A stretch of DNA of 41,582 nucleotides from Limosilactobacillus coleohominis (GCF_016901675.1 NZ_JACJKU010000004.1:1-41582), one strand, 5' to 3'; positions 17,125 through 26,995 are shown, counted from the stretch's first letter. A program made the numbers and translations. The notes: generated from the letters alone by a model not told the origin.

Positions 17125-18468
17125 ATGCCACTACTAATCGTATTAATTGGTGTTATTTTCTTAATCTTCTTAATTGTTAAGTTAAAATTAAACACCTTTG
17201 TTTCATTAATTATTACTTCATTCTTAATTGCCTTACTACTTCGGGTTCCAGTTGCTAAAATTCCAACTGCGATTGAAACTGGTATCGGCGGTCAACTTGG
17301 TCACTTAGCAATTATTTTTGGTTTTGGATCTATGCTAGGTGCCCTGGTTTCTGATGCTGGTGGTGGTTTTAGAATCGCTACAACGCTGATTGATAAGTTT
17401 GGACGGCGCTGGATTCAACTTGCTATTATTCTAGCCTCATTCATTATTGGATTAGCCCTGTTCTTTGAAGTTGGACTAGTTGTTGTCTTACCAATTGTCT
17501 TCATTATTGCTCGTGAATTGGATATGCCATTGATGTACCTTGGGATTCCAATGGCAGCAACTCTGAATGTCACTCACGCATTCTTACCACCACACCCAGC
17601 ACCAACTGCAATTGCTGACATGTTAAATGCCAACCTAGGACACGTTTTGCTGTTAGGAATTATTGCAGCAATTCCAACGATTATCGTTGCGGGGCCAATC
17701 TTTAATTGGTTCCTTCATAAGGTTTACCCACAAGTTTATCGAAAGAATATTGACATCTCAGTTCTTGGTGAATATAAGGAATTCGATTTAGATGAAACGC
17801 CAGGATTTGGAATTTCTGTTTTAACAGCGATGATGCCAGTTATTTTGATTGCTTTGGGAACAATTCTGGGCTTTGTACTACCAAAACACAGTGCAATTGG
17901 TGAATTTGTTCAATTTGTATGTGCTCCTGATGCCGCAATGTTAATTTCTCTTATTTTTGCGATTTTCACAATGGGATTACGGCGTAACAAGCAAATGAAA
18001 GAAATTGAAAACACCTTAGTAACTTCCGTAAAACAAATTGCACCAATGCTGTTGATCATTGGTGGTGGAGGTGCCTTTAAACAAGTGTTAGTTGAAGGTG
18101 GTATTTCCAAGTATGTTTCTCAACTATTCACCAACACCCACATGTCACCAATCCTTGCTGCATGGCTAATCACCGCCATTTTACGGGTGGCTCTTGGTTC
18201 ATCTACAGTTTCTGCATTGACTGCTGCTGGATTAATTGCACCAATGGCTCAACAATATGGTTCTCAATCTGCTATGGCTGCATTGATGGTTCTTGCTATC
18301 GGTGCAGGATCCGTGTTCTGTGATCACGTTAATGATGCTGGTTTCTGGATGATTAAGTCATACTTTGGTTTGTCACTGAAAGAAACATTATTATCATGGT
18401 CGACCTTGACGTCAGTCTTAGCAATCGCCGGATTAGGCAGTGTTTACTTAATTTCATTATTTGTTTAA
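17125..18468 (+). CDS. gntP: GntP-family gluconate permease
   Basis: A 447-residue integral membrane protein of the gluconate:H+ symporter family. Family marks include FGFGSMLGALVSDAGGGFRIA, then FFEVGLVVVLPIVF, THAFLPPHPAPTAIA and the late DHVNDAGFWMIKSYFGLS. About 12-14 membrane segments. It imports gluconate or a related sugar acid across the cytoplasmic membrane for GntK. It follows gntK by 21 bp with AAAAGGAG upstream and is followed by a strong terminator that may partly separate the dehydrogenase and regulator genes. Confidence 0.93.
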   Translation: MPLLIVLIGVIFLIFLIVKLKLNTFVSLIITSFLIALLLRVPVAKIPTAIETGIGGQLGHLAIIFGFGSMLGALVSDAGGGFRIATTLIDKFGRRWIQLAIILASFIIGLALFFEVGLVVVLPIVFIIARELDMPLMYLGIPMAATLNVTHAFLPPHPAPTAIADMLNANLGHVLLLGIIAAIPTIIVAGPIFNWFLHKVYPQVYRKNIDISVLGEYKEFDLDETPGFGISVLTAMMPVILIALGTILGFVLPKHSAIGEFVQFVCAPDAAMLISLIFAIFTMGLRRNKQMKEIENTLVTSVKQIAPMLLIIGGGGAFKQVLVEGGISKYVSQLFTNTHMSPILAAWLITAILRVALGSSTVSALTAAGLIAPMAQQYGSQSAMAALMVLAIGAGSVFCDHVNDAGFWMIKSYFGLSLKETLLSWSTLTSVLAIAGLGSVYLISLFV

Positions 18469-18475
18469 TTCATCT

Positions 18476-18514
18476 AAGGCGGGGTTGCATTACTGATGCA
18501 ATCGCCGCCTTTTT
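18476..18514 (+). terminator. Terminator after gntP
   Basis: A long stem, AAGGCGG (18476-18482) with CCGCCTT (18505-18511) and an inner GTTGCAT/ATGCAAT arm, ends in T4. It lies inside the gluconate cluster, before the SDR gene, and would reduce expression of the last two genes. Confidence 0.85.
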
Positions 18515-18550
18515 GAATCCATAGATCGTTAATTTAGGGAGGAAACAGTT

Positions 18551-19318
18551 ATGTTTGATTTAAGCAGTTTTTCTTTAAAGGGTAAGTCAGCAATCATCAC
18601 TGGAGGTGCCTCTGGACTGGGCGAATATTATACAAAAGCAATGCTAAAAGCAGGTGCTCAAGTAATGGTTGTGAGCCGCACTGATAAGAATTGGGACGTG
18701 ATGCAACAATTTGCTGATGAGTTAAACGCAAATATTTATTTCTTAAAGCAGGATATTACCGCTAAAGATGCTCCTCAAAAAATTGTTGAAGAAACTATCA
18801 AGCAATTAGGGAAAATTGATATTTTGGTTAATAATGCTGGAATGCAATTACGCAATAAATGGCAAGATTTTAAAGATCAGGATTGGGAAAAAGTGGTCAA
18901 CCTTAATCTGAATGCCGTTTACTTCTTATCACATGCTGTTGCTAAGGAGATGGCTAAGCAAAAGTCAGGTAAGATTATAAACATTGGTTCCATGCAGTCA
19001 TACCGTGCAGGAAAGTTTATTTTTCCTTACACCGCTAGTAAGCATAGCGTGGTTGGCCTGACTAAAGCCTACGCTGACGCATTGGCTCCTTATAATATTC
19101 AAGTGAATGCCATCGCTCCAGGTTATATCAACACACCAATGACAAAAGCACTCCAAGAAGACCCGGTACGGAGTAAAGAAATACTAGCTCACATTCCAGC
19201 AGGCCATTGGGGGGATCCTTCAGAATTAATGGGGGTTGTTGTATTCCTTGCCAGCTCTGCTTCAAACTATGTCACTGGGGTAACGTTACCAGTTGATGGT
19301 GGGTATTTGTTGCGATAA
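18551..19318 (+). CDS. SDR oxidoreductase, gluconate 5-dehydrogenase/KduD-like
   Basis: A 255-residue classical short-chain dehydrogenase. TGGASGLG (about residues 17-24) is the cofactor loop, NNAG follows, and the catalytic Ser is in IGSMQSY. Tyr-Lys are in YTASK (near residue 160). IAPGYINTPMT and PVDGGY close the protein. Its context with gntK/gntP and a LacI regulator suggests oxidoreduction of gluconate (5-keto-gluconate) or 2-deoxy/keto-gluconate as in KduD. The exact substrate is inference. GGGAGGAAA precedes the ATG. Confidence 0.85.
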   Translation: MFDLSSFSLKGKSAIITGGASGLGEYYTKAMLKAGAQVMVVSRTDKNWDVMQQFADELNANIYFLKQDITAKDAPQKIVEETIKQLGKIDILVNNAGMQLRNKWQDFKDQDWEKVVNLNLNAVYFLSHAVAKEMAKQKSGKIINIGSMQSYRAGKFIFPYTASKHSVVGLTKAYADALAPYNIQVNAIAPGYINTPMTKALQEDPVRSKEILAHIPAGHWGDPSELMGVVVFLASSASNYVTGVTLPVDGGYLLR

Positions 19319-19363
19319 CTGTTAAAATAATAGCCAGTATTCTTCAAGAGAGGTGGTAGCGTA

Positions 19364-20365
19364 GTGAAACGAGCAACGATTTCACAGGTCGCCAAAGAAG
19401 CTGGTGTTTCCGTTACAACGGTATCCCGCTATTTAAATGGCAAATACTCTAAGATGGGGTCAGAAACCAAGCAGAAAATTGCTGATACCATTAAACGGCT
19501 CAACTACATTCCAACGGCTTCGGCACGTCGATTACGTCAAGGTCAATCACACGTGATTGGGGTTTTAGTAGGTGATATTGGGAACACATTCTCGACACTG
19601 CTTGCAAAAGGAATTGATGATGTTCTACACCCTGCAGGGTACGATATCGTTTTAATGAATACTAACAACAGCACCATAATTGAGAAACGTGCACTACAAC
19701 GCTTATATGAATTACAAGCTGACGGAATTATTGTTCAACCTGATGCAATTCATTTCGAGCAATTTGCAGACTGTATTAATCGAGAAATCCCCCTTGTATT
19801 AGTTGACCGAGAGGTAATGGATCAACCAGCAACGGTCGGTCGAGTAACTAGTGCTAATCAAGATGCTTGTTATCGATTAGGTCAAGTATTGCATCAAAAA
19901 AACTATGACCACATTTTGACTGTTAGTGCCCACTTTGCAGAAGCATCAGGTCAAATCCCCCGTATTGCGGGATTAAAAGCCACTGCTGAAGATTATGGAT
20001 TGAGTTTCCACAATATTGAAACTCGTGGTCGCGATTATGAATGGTTGAAGAAAGAATTGCTACAAAAAATTAACCGGTTGCCAGGAAAAACGGTAGTTAT
20101 TTCTCTGATGGGGCCGATTTTATTTCAAATTCTTGATATTTTTAAAGAGTTACAGATTAGCTTTCCAAAAGACGTTGGGCTGGTTAGTTTTGATGATTGG
20201 AACTGGTCACGGTACGTTCAGGATGGCATTTACCTAATGCGACAAGATATGGAATTAATGGGTAATGTTGCGGCTCGAAAACTGCTTAATCAAATTAAGT
20301 ATCATACTGTCATTAGTGATACCACTATTTTGCCTGTCGCAATGGTTAATAAGCTATCGATTTAA
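19364..20365 (+). CDS. gntR: LacI-family regulator of the gluconate cluster
   Basis: A 333-residue repressor. The N-terminal HTH (ATISQVAKEAGVSVTTVSRYLNG) and hinge (IPTASARRLRQG) are followed by a periplasmic-binding-like sensor with IGVLVGDIGNTFSTLLAKGID and GLVSFDDWNWSRYV. Start is GTG at 19364-19366 after AGAGAGGTGG. It is the last gene of the gluconate cluster and is likely to bind the CG-centred operators at 15466-15503, with gluconate or 6-phosphogluconate as effector. That target assignment is inference from gene order. Confidence 0.88.
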   Translation: MKRATISQVAKEAGVSVTTVSRYLNGKYSKMGSETKQKIADTIKRLNYIPTASARRLRQGQSHVIGVLVGDIGNTFSTLLAKGIDDVLHPAGYDIVLMNTNNSTIIEKRALQRLYELQADGIIVQPDAIHFEQFADCINREIPLVLVDREVMDQPATVGRVTSANQDACYRLGQVLHQKNYDHILTVSAHFAEASGQIPRIAGLKATAEDYGLSFHNIETRGRDYEWLKKELLQKINRLPGKTVVISLMGPILFQILDIFKELQISFPKDVGLVSFDDWNWSRYVQDGIYLMRQDMELMGNVAARKLLNQIKYHTVISDTTILPVAMVNKLSI

Positions 20366-20432
20366 ATGCTTTAATCGTGCTAAAATATTAGATAAATTGA
20401 AGGCTACAATGTTTTAGAGGAAAGGAAATACC

Positions 20433-21083
20433 ATGTTACTTAATTACTTCTTTGATTTTGACAAGACACTTGCTAGTTCTGGAGATGCATCTGTTAAAGC
20501 TACTCAGCAAGCTTTTAAGGATAATGGATTAACAGTACCTGACACGGATGCCATTTTAGATGCAATGGGAATTCCTGCTGAAGTTTCATTTCCACAGATG
20601 GCAAAGGAAGACCTTTCAGCAGAATAAGCAAAAAAAGTAGTAGACCGTTTTCGGGAAGTGTACAGCAACTACGAATTGGCTTCTACAAAGTTATACCCTG
20701 GTATTCGTGAGATGTTGGACACATTAACCCAGCGTCATAAGAATCCATTTATTGTTTCTAGTAAAAAGACAGATGCGGTTGACCGGAATCTCAATAATTT
20801 AGATATTCGGCATTACTTTAAAGATGTAGTGGGATGTGATCAAGTTGATCATTATAAGCCAGCACCTGATGGCATCTTACTGTTATTGGATAAATATCAA
20901 TTACAAAAGGACGACAGTATGATGATTGGCGATGCCCGTTATGATTTACAAATGGGTAAAGCAGCTGGTGTTCACACGTGCGGTGTCACTTGGGATGCTT
21001 ATGACATTGATAGCTTGAAACGGGAACAGCCGACATATTTGATTGATGCGCCGTTAGAATTACCAGGATTAGGGCAGAAATAA
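20433..21083 (+). pseudogene. HAD-superfamily phosphatase, interrupted by in-frame TAA
   Basis: One frame encodes a 216-codon HAD phosphatase (phosphoglycolate phosphatase-like). Motif I is FDFDKTLASSG at residues 7-17. The cap follows, then motif II FIVSSKKTDAV, motif III region YKPAPDG and motif IV MIGDARYDLQMGKAAG. An in-frame TAA at 20625-20627 (after LSAE, before AKKVVDRF) interrupts it inside the cap, with both sides conserved and in frame. The codon is one step from CAA or GAA. No start codon with a ribosome site follows nearby, so the downstream part is probably not made alone. AGGAAAGG precedes the ATG. A terminator lies downstream. Confidence 0.85.
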
Positions 21084-21089
21084 ATTTTT

Positions 21090-21125
21090 GGATACGGAAA
21101 TATATTAAAATTCCGTATCCTTTTT
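21090..21125 (+). terminator. Terminator after the HAD gene
   Basis: GGATACGGAA (21090-21099) pairs with TTCCGTATCC (21111-21120), followed by TTTTT. Confidence 0.9.
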
Positions 21126-21224
21126 ATGTTATAAAGTTACTTTTCTAAAGTACGACCTCTTAAAATACTTATATATCAATGATTTAGAATGTTTAAAATT
21201 GGACCGTATCAATTTTATAAAAGG

Positions 21225-21280
21225 TTGACTTTTTGCCAAAATGCTTTATCATGGTAGTCGTAAATTGATAAGATTTACGA
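21225..21280 (+). promoter_or_regulatory. Phosphoketolase promoter and 5'-terminal hairpin
   Basis: -35 TTGACT (21225-21230), 16 bp, -10 TATCAT (21247-21252). The expected start point (about 21259) coincides with the 5' arm of a perfect 8-bp hairpin: TCGTAAAT (21258-21265), 7-nt loop, ATTTACGA (21273-21280). The mRNA would therefore begin with a stem-loop, a feature known to stabilise some Gram-positive glycolytic mRNAs. The leader is about 78 nt. Confidence 0.65.
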
Positions 21281-21336
21281 TGCGTTACATTAGTCAATTA
21301 CGTAGTTATTTCTTTATAGAAGGAGTGTATATTACA

Positions 21337-23736
21337 ATGACAGTAGATTACGATTCCAAGCAATACTTGGAAAATGTTGATGCTTACTGGCGTGCTGCTA
21401 ACTACCTTTCAGTTGGTACACTGTTCTTAATGCACAACCCACTGTTACGTCGTGAATTAGAGGCTAAGGATGTTAAGCCTAAGCCAATTGGTCACTGGGG
21501 TACTATCGTTCCTCAAAACTTCATTTATGCACACTTAAACCGTGTTATTAAGAAGTACGACCTGGACATGTTCTACATCGAAGGTTCCGGTCACGGTGGC
21601 CAAGTTATGGTTAACAACTCATACTTGGATGGTTCATACACTGAAATTTACCCTGACTTCACTCAAGATGTTAAGGGTATGGCTAAGCTATTCAAGCACT
21701 TCTCATTCCCAGGTGGTACTGCATCTCACGCTGCCCCTGAAACACCAGGTTCTATCCACGAAGGTGGGGAATTAGGTTACTCACTTTCACACGGTGTTGG
21801 TGCTATTTTAGATAACCCAGACGTTATCGCCGCTGTTGAAATTGGTGACGGGGAAGCTGAAACTGGCCCATTGGCTGCTTCATGGTTCTCAGACAAGTTC
21901 ATCAACCCAATCAAAGATGGTGCGGTATTACCAATCTTACAAATCAACGGTTTCAAGATTTCTAACCCAACTATCGTTTCCCGGATGACTAACGAAGAAC
22001 TTACTAAGTACTTCGAAGGTATGGGCTGGAAGCCATACTTCGTATCAGCTTACACTGATGGTGAATTTGATGGCTTAAAGCCACACATGGAAGTACATGA
22101 AGAAATGGCTAAGACTATGGACAAGGCCATTGAAGACATCAAGGCTATCCAAAAGAACGCTCGTGAAAACAACGATGATTCTCTACCACAATGGCCAATG
22201 ATCATCTTCCGTGTTCCTAAGGGTTGGACTGGTCCTAAGAAGGATCTTGATGGTAACCCAATTGAAAACTCATTCCGTGCTCACCAAATTCCTATTCCTG
22301 TATCACAAGATGATATGGAACACAAGGACATGCTTGTTGACTGGATGAAGTCATACAAGCCTGAAGAATTATTTGATGAAGATGGTCACCCAGTTGAAGC
22401 AGTTACTATGACTACTCCAAAGGGCGACAAGCGGATGGCTATGAACCCTATCACTAACGGTGGTATTGATCCTAAGCCATTGGTACTCCCAGACTACCGT
22501 GACTTTGCTGTTGACGTTAAGGAACCAGGTTCCGTTGTAAAGCAAGACATGATTGAATGGGGTAAGTACCTCAACAAGGTTGCTGAATTGAACCCAACTT
22601 CATTCCGTGGATTTGGCCCTGATGAATCCAAGTCTAACCGTCTTTACTCCATCTTAGATGGTCAAAAGCGTCAATGGATGGAAGACATTCACGAACCAAA
22701 CGATGAAAACATGAGCCACTCTGGTCGGATGATTGATTCTCAACTTTCCGAACACCAAGCTGAAGGTTGGCTTGAAGGTTACACTTTGACTGGTCGTCAT
22801 GGTTTCTTCGCAACTTACGAATCATTTGGTCGTGTTGTTGATTCAATGTTGACTCAACACATGAAGTGGTTACGGAAGGCTAAGGAAATGTACTGGCGTC
22901 ATGATTACCCAGCACTGAACTTTGTTGATACTTCTACTGTCTTCCAACAAGACCACAACGGTTACACTCACCAAGATCCAGGTCTGTTGACTCACATGTA
23001 CGAAAAGGAACGTCCTGACTTAGTTAAGGAATACTTACCAGCAGATACCAACGAATTGATGGCTATCTCTGATGTTGCTTTCCGTAACCGTGAATGCATC
23101 AACATTTTCGTAACTTCTAAGCACCCACGTGCTCAATGGTTCTCCATTGACGAAGCTACTGAAATTGCTAAGAACGGTCTTGGCTACGTTGATTGGGCTT
23201 CTACTGACCAAGGTGAAAACCCAGATGTTGTCTTTGCTTCTGCCGGAACTGAACCTACTGAAGAATCACTTGCTGCTATCAGCATTCTTCATGACAACTT
23301 CCCAGAATTGAAGATTCGTTACATCAACGTTGTTGACATTATGAAGTTAATGCCAATCGAAAAGAACCCTGAAGGTTTGACTGACGAAGAATTCGATCGT
23401 TACTTCACTACTGATGCTCCTGTAATCTTTGCATGGCACGGTTTTGAAGACATGATTCAATCACTCTTCTTCCCACGTCACAACCACAACCTTCATGTTC
23501 ACTGCTACCGTGAAAATGGTGACATCACTACACCATTTGACATGCGTGTATTGAACGAACTTGATCGTTACCACTTAGCTAAGGACGCTATCCTTAACGT
23601 TAAGGGTTACGAACAAAAGGGTGCTGCCTTCGCTCAAAAGATGGATGACATGGTTGCAAAGCACAACCAATACATTCGTGACGAAGGTAAGGATCTTCCA
23701 GAAGTTGAAAACTGGGTATGGAAGACCTTAAAGTAA
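21337..23736 (+). CDS. xpkA: Xylulose-5-phosphate/fructose-6-phosphate phosphoketolase
   Basis: A 799-residue thiamine-diphosphate enzyme that cleaves xylulose-5-phosphate (or fructose-6-phosphate) with phosphate to acetyl-phosphate plus glyceraldehyde-3-phosphate (or erythrose-4-phosphate). It is the defining step of heterofermentation. Visible marks: [27 protein letters not shown] near residue 83, [25 protein letters not shown], the ThDP motif [11 protein letters not shown] and the C-terminal [23 protein letters not shown]. The ATG at 21337 has AAGGAG 11 bases upstream; the longer frame from 21241 begins in the promoter. Codon use is strongly biased and repetitive in preferred codons, as expected for a very highly expressed gene. 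Confidence 0.97.
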   Translation: MTVDYDSKQYLENVDAYWRAANYLSVGTLFLMHNPLLRRELEAKDVKPKPIGHWGTIVPQNFIYAHLNRVIKKYDLDMFYIEGSGHGGQVMVNNSYLDGSYTEIYPDFTQDVKGMAKLFKHFSFPGGTASHAAPETPGSIHEGGELGYSLSHGVGAILDNPDVIAAVEIGDGEAETGPLAASWFSDKFINPIKDGAVLPILQINGFKISNPTIVSRMTNEELTKYFEGMGWKPYFVSAYTDGEFDGLKPHMEVHEEMAKTMDKAIEDIKAIQKNARENNDDSLPQWPMIIFRVPKGWTGPKKDLDGNPIENSFRAHQIPIPVSQDDMEHKDMLVDWMKSYKPEELFDEDGHPVEAVTMTTPKGDKRMAMNPITNGGIDPKPLVLPDYRDFAVDVKEPGSVVKQDMIEWGKYLNKVAELNPTSFRGFGPDESKSNRLYSILDGQKRQWMEDIHEPNDENMSHSGRMIDSQLSEHQAEGWLEGYTLTGRHGFFATYESFGRVVDSMLTQHMKWLRKAKEMYWRHDYPALNFVDTSTVFQQDHNGYTHQDPGLLTHMYEKERPDLVKEYLPADTNELMAISDVAFRNRECINIFVTSKHPRAQWFSIDEATEIAKNGLGYVDWASTDQGENPDVVFASAGTEPTEESLAAISILHDNFPELKIRYINVVDIMKLMPIEKNPEGLTDEEFDRYFTTDAPVIFAWHGFEDMIQSLFFPRHNHNLHVHCYRENGDITTPFDMRVLNELDRYHLAKDAILNVKGYEQKGAAFAQKMDDMVAKHNQYIRDEGKDLPEVENWVWKTLK

Positions 23737-23766
23737 TAACTACTAAAGGTTTCGCGTTTTAAATCG

Positions 23767-23801
23767 AAAAAGAGCTGAGATTTTATCTCAGCTCTTTTTT
23801 T
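23767..23801. terminator. Bidirectional terminator between xpkA and the surface protein gene
   Basis: AGAGCTGAGA (23771-23780) pairs with TCTCAGCTCT (23786-23795). A run of T follows on plus and of T on minus. Confidence 0.92.
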
Positions 23802-23837
23802 ATCTTCATCTAGTTGAACTTCTTTGTTCAAAACTAC

Positions 23838-25442
23838 TTATGATCTTTTTCTACTAAGTCGACTAATTCCTAATAAACTTGTAAGACTAGCGAACATCAA
23901 TCCCACAAGAGAAGTAATTACTGACGAATCATTACCCGTTTGTGGCAATTGTTGTGATTGTGGTTGCTTTTGTGAGTTAATGTCTAAGTGACTCAGACTA
24001 GTGTTACTTAATCTATTGTTGGCATTGTTAGTTGTAGTGTTGGTTTGGTTAACATTACCTGAGTTGGAAGATGAACCATTAGTTGGATGATTTTCACCTG
24101 GTTGATTAGTGCCAGGGTTGGTTTGATAGTAGATATCAATCGTGGCGTTAGAAGTTTCACTAGTAACATCAACTGCAGGAATTACATTAGGAGTGGCAAC
24201 GTAGCCGTCCACATTTGGTACTTGGGAATCAGGCCACTGTGCGGTACTCCAAGAACTAAACGTGATACCAGTACATTGGTCATTTAGTTTGTAAGTTCTA
24301 TTAATCGTGACTGCTTGTCGGTGCGTAACATCACGTCCATCAGGATAGTGGACAATAATGTCTCTGATGATGGTCATTGGTTCATTCATTACAGACGCGA
24401 CACCTTGATTTGCAATGTTTTCTGTTAATAACGAGAAGTTATTAGCATTATTGTTAAAGGCCTTGGCAAGTGCAGCTTGAACATTGGATAATCCTTGTTG
24501 AGATAAAATCACCCGATATTGATTGTTGTTTAAACTGTCAGGATCTAGCATCAGATCACCTTGTTGGAAGGTGTATGAGAAGTCAGGACTAATTTCATCA
24601 AAGGGGCGAGCATTAGGATCCATCCCGCTAAATGAAATTTGGTATTTACTTGGATCTAATATTGGGTTATCTGCTGTAAGAGTTTGGTTGCCGGTGATGG
24701 TTGCTTCCATGTTATACGGGTTAATGGTGTAAGTTCCATATCCAAACTGAAGTGGGTCATATTCACCAATGTCAATGTTTTGCATAATATCCCATACTGC
24801 AAAGAATTGGAAAGGACCACCATCTTTAGAAACCCAGAAGTTTTTACCAGCCACGATGTTGTCGTACCCTTGCTTACTAAGCCAAACCTTATATGTTCCG
24901 GCGTCGACAGGGGTTGAAATTGGGGTTCCATTATCGTCACCGAAGTAAAGGTCATCTGGCGATGTTGGCAGGTAGACCACATCGTAAGTGCCGGTAGCTA
25001 ATTGGATTTGAATTGACACATGGTAGTGGATATTGTTCAAGTTAATATCGCTATTTGCATTGGTAACCTTTGATGGGGATTTGACATCAACAAAAGATGA
25101 TGAATCTTGACTAATTTCTGTTGTATCTTGATCTGACATAGTCCCCGATTCTGGAACCATAGGTTGTTGATTAATCGTGGTTGCCGGCTGCGTCTTTTCA
25201 TCGGAATCATTTGATTGGCTATTGATGTCCGTTACAGACGACTGACTTTCCATATTAAATGGGGAAGATTGATCAGTCTTTAAGGTATTAGACGGCGCTA
25301 ATTGACTGGTAGTAGTTTCTGAACTAGTTACCGTGTCGGCATGGCCAGTGATATCTCCATAATAGCCGAGTGCAAACGCAGTGGTAGCACAGGCAATTAA
25401 CCAGTGCGCATTTTTACCATTAAGTTTAAAATGTGAAGACAT
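23838..25442 (-). CDS. LPQTG-anchored surface protein with Mub-like domain
   Basis: A 534-residue secreted, sortase-anchored protein. The N terminus MSSHFKLNGKNAHWLIACA resembles a KxYKxGKxW-type signal peptide and ends near GHADT (about residue 35). A Ser/Thr-rich spacer follows to residue about 140. Two MBG-like modules (PVDAGTYKVWLSKQGYDNIV and the QYRVILSQQGLSNV repeat) precede a Mub B2-like domain (RDIIVHYPDGRDVTHRQAVT and WPDSQVPNVDGYVATPNVIP). A Thr/Asn/Gln-rich stalk and an LPQTG sorting signal with membrane anchor and RKRS tail close it. It likely binds mucus or host polymers; that is inference from domains. AAGGAGGA precedes the ATG (25440-25442). Confidence 0.88.
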   Translation of the reverse strand: MSSHFKLNGKNAHWLIACATTAFALGYYGDITGHADTVTSSETTTSQLAPSNTLKTDQSSPFNMESQSSVTDINSQSNDSDEKTQPATTINQQPMVPESGTMSDQDTTEISQDSSSFVDVKSPSKVTNANSDINLNNIHYHVSIQIQLATGTYDVVYLPTSPDDLYFGDDNGTPISTPVDAGTYKVWLSKQGYDNIVAGKNFWVSKDGGPFQFFAVWDIMQNIDIGEYDPLQFGYGTYTINPYNMEATITGNQTLTADNPILDPSKYQISFSGMDPNARPFDEISPDFSYTFQQGDLMLDPDSLNNNQYRVILSQQGLSNVQAALAKAFNNNANNFSLLTENIANQGVASVMNEPMTIIRDIIVHYPDGRDVTHRQAVTINRTYKLNDQCTGITFSSWSTAQWPDSQVPNVDGYVATPNVIPAVDVTSETSNATIDIYYQTNPGTNQPGENHPTNGSSSNSGNVNQTNTTTNNANNRLSNTSLSHLDINSQKQPQSQQLPQTGNDSSVITSLVGLMFASLTSLLGISRLSRKRS

Positions 25443-25632
25443 AATTAATCCTCCTTTTCTGAAATAAGTTGCATAGTTTTGTAACATAATTGTAACATTT
25501 TTCGCAAGCAAAGTTAGGTTTTAGTAAAAATATAAAAAAATAATAAATAATTTCAACAAATTTTTTATTAAAAATAAATAATTTGCAGCATATGAAGTTA
25601 GCAAAAAAATTACAATAATAAATGCAAAACGT

Positions 25633-25661
25633 TTGACAATGAACATTCAGCAGAGTAAATT
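25633..25661 (+). promoter_or_regulatory. Predicted promoter of the YczE-like gene
   Basis: -35 TTGACA (25633-25638), 17 bp, -10 TAAATT (25656-25661). A perfect AAACGTTT palindrome overlaps the -35. The rest of the 260-bp divergent spacer is very A/T-rich and shows no other element. Confidence 0.7.
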
Positions 25662-25702
25662 ATTATCTTGTAATCACATTCACAAGAGAGAAGGAATGAT
25701 TT

Positions 25703-26443
25703 ATGGACGAGCAAGCGCCAGTCCAAGGTAAGATTGAAGCGCGGACAATTTCTCTAATGGCGAGTTGGGAATTCTTTGCGTTTTCTATTGTAATTAACTC
25801 GATGGGAAACGTTTTAACGCTAGTTACTAGTTCCCATGTTCATCCCCAATTTTTAGGTTCTGCATACTGGACCGCGGCAGAAAATAACTTAGGGATTGCT
25901 GTATTAGGCAACAATTCTTTAACGTTGTTCTGGGCGTTTATGATTTTGGGTATGTTAACGTCAGTTTTAAACGCCATTTTGATGCATAAATGGGACTGGA
26001 AACGAATTGCAGGTAATTTTGTTTTCATGCTACCATTTTCAATCTTTATTCAATGGTTCTCAGATATTTTTAACCGAATTATGCCTGACGCAACAACGTT
26101 ACCAATGGTGATTTTGTACGTTGGCATTAACTTCTTAGGGGTTGCCTTTATTGGTATTGCAATCTCAATCTATCAACGAGTAAATTTGGTTTTGCATCCT
26201 GCTGATGACTTATACCAAATCATTCGTTTTCGTTATTGTCACGGAAATGCATCAATCTCGATGTGGATGTCATATATTCCACCAACAATTATGGCGATCA
26301 TTGCTGCTGTAATGCAGGGAGGAATATACAACTTTGGTTTAGGAACCTTATTTGCTTTATTGTTCCAAGGAGCAATTACCGGATGGGCAGACCGTCATAT
26401 TTTCCCTAAGCTAAAGCATCAGGCACTAGATATTGGTAATTAA
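25703..26443 (+). CDS. Integral membrane protein, YczE/YitT-like
   Basis: A 246-residue protein with about six hydrophobic segments (for example LTLFWAFMILGMLTSVLNAIL, NFVFMLPFSIFIQWFSDIF and LYVGINFLGVAFIGIAISIYQ). Pattern and length resemble the YczE/YyaS/YitT group of unknown function. The family call is tentative. GAGAAGG precedes the ATG. It is followed 15 bp later by a glyoxalase-like gene, so the two are probably one transcription unit. Confidence 0.55.
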   Translation: MDEQAPVQGKIEARTISLMASWEFFAFSIVINSMGNVLTLVTSSHVHPQFLGSAYWTAAENNLGIAVLGNNSLTLFWAFMILGMLTSVLNAILMHKWDWKRIAGNFVFMLPFSIFIQWFSDIFNRIMPDATTLPMVILYVGINFLGVAFIGIAISIYQRVNLVLHPADDLYQIIRFRYCHGNASISMWMSYIPPTIMAIIAAVMQGGIYNFGLGTLFALLFQGAITGWADRHIFPKLKHQALDIGN

Positions 26444-26458
26444 AAAGGAGAGATAATT

Positions 26459-26866
26459 ATGGCATTTAACAAGAGTTTAGCTGGATACTTCGATGACCTT
26501 CAACATATTGGTATTCCTACTGATGATATGGAGAAGACCGTTGCTTTCTGGGAAAAACTAGGATTTAAAAAACTCGGCGAATTCGATACAGATGACAATG
26601 GTAATGAAGTAGTTTTCATGCACTATAATCATCTCACTTTAGAAATTTGGACAGGCGATGGCGCAGTACGTAAGACTGGTGCAATCAACCACATCTCTTT
26701 AAACACTAAAGATGCGGATGCTGCATTTAAGGCTGCCAAGGCTGAAGGGTTCAAGCTAAAGGATTCTGAAGTGCAACACTTAGACTTTTGGGATAAGGGA
26801 ATCAAATTCTTCAACATTGAAGGACCAAATGCAGAAACAATTGAATTTTGCGAAATTGTCAAGTAA
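26459..26866 (+). CDS. VOC-superfamily glyoxalase-like protein
   Basis: A 135-residue single VOC unit: DLQHIGIPTDDMEKTVAFWEKLGFKK at the start (metal-ligand His near residue 16), HYNHLTLEIW in the middle and IEGPNAETIEFCEI at the end (a C-terminal Glu ligand). It resembles lactoylglutathione lyase or related dioxygenase-fold proteins and may detoxify an aldehyde or act on a small substrate. The substrate is unknown. GGAGAGATAATT precedes the ATG. It is coupled in one operon with the membrane protein upstream and ends in a terminator. Confidence 0.85.
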   Translation: MAFNKSLAGYFDDLQHIGIPTDDMEKTVAFWEKLGFKKLGEFDTDDNGNEVVFMHYNHLTLEIWTGDGAVRKTGAINHISLNTKDADAAFKAAKAEGFKLKDSEVQHLDFWDKGIKFFNIEGPNAETIEFCEIVK

Positions 26867-26895
26867 AAGTGACGTTAAAAAAATTAGTATTAAAG

Positions 26896-26929
26896 GAATC
26901 GTAACCACTAAGGGAAACGATTCTTTTTT
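26896..26929 (+). terminator. Terminator after the glyoxalase-like gene
   Basis: GAATCGT (26896-26902) pairs with ACGATTC (26917-26923), followed by six T. Confidence 0.85.
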
Positions 26930-26989
26930 AATAATTTGAACAATTTGGGATAATTGTAAAAAACGGTTTTAAAAAGCTGAAGCGCACGA

Positions 26990-26995
26990 TATAAT
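26990..26995 (+). promoter_or_regulatory. -10 box of the small-peptide gene
   Basis: A perfect TATAAT lies 31 bp before the first ATG of the 36-residue peptide. The -35 at 17 bp is weak (TTTTAA, 26967-26972). Confidence 0.55.
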
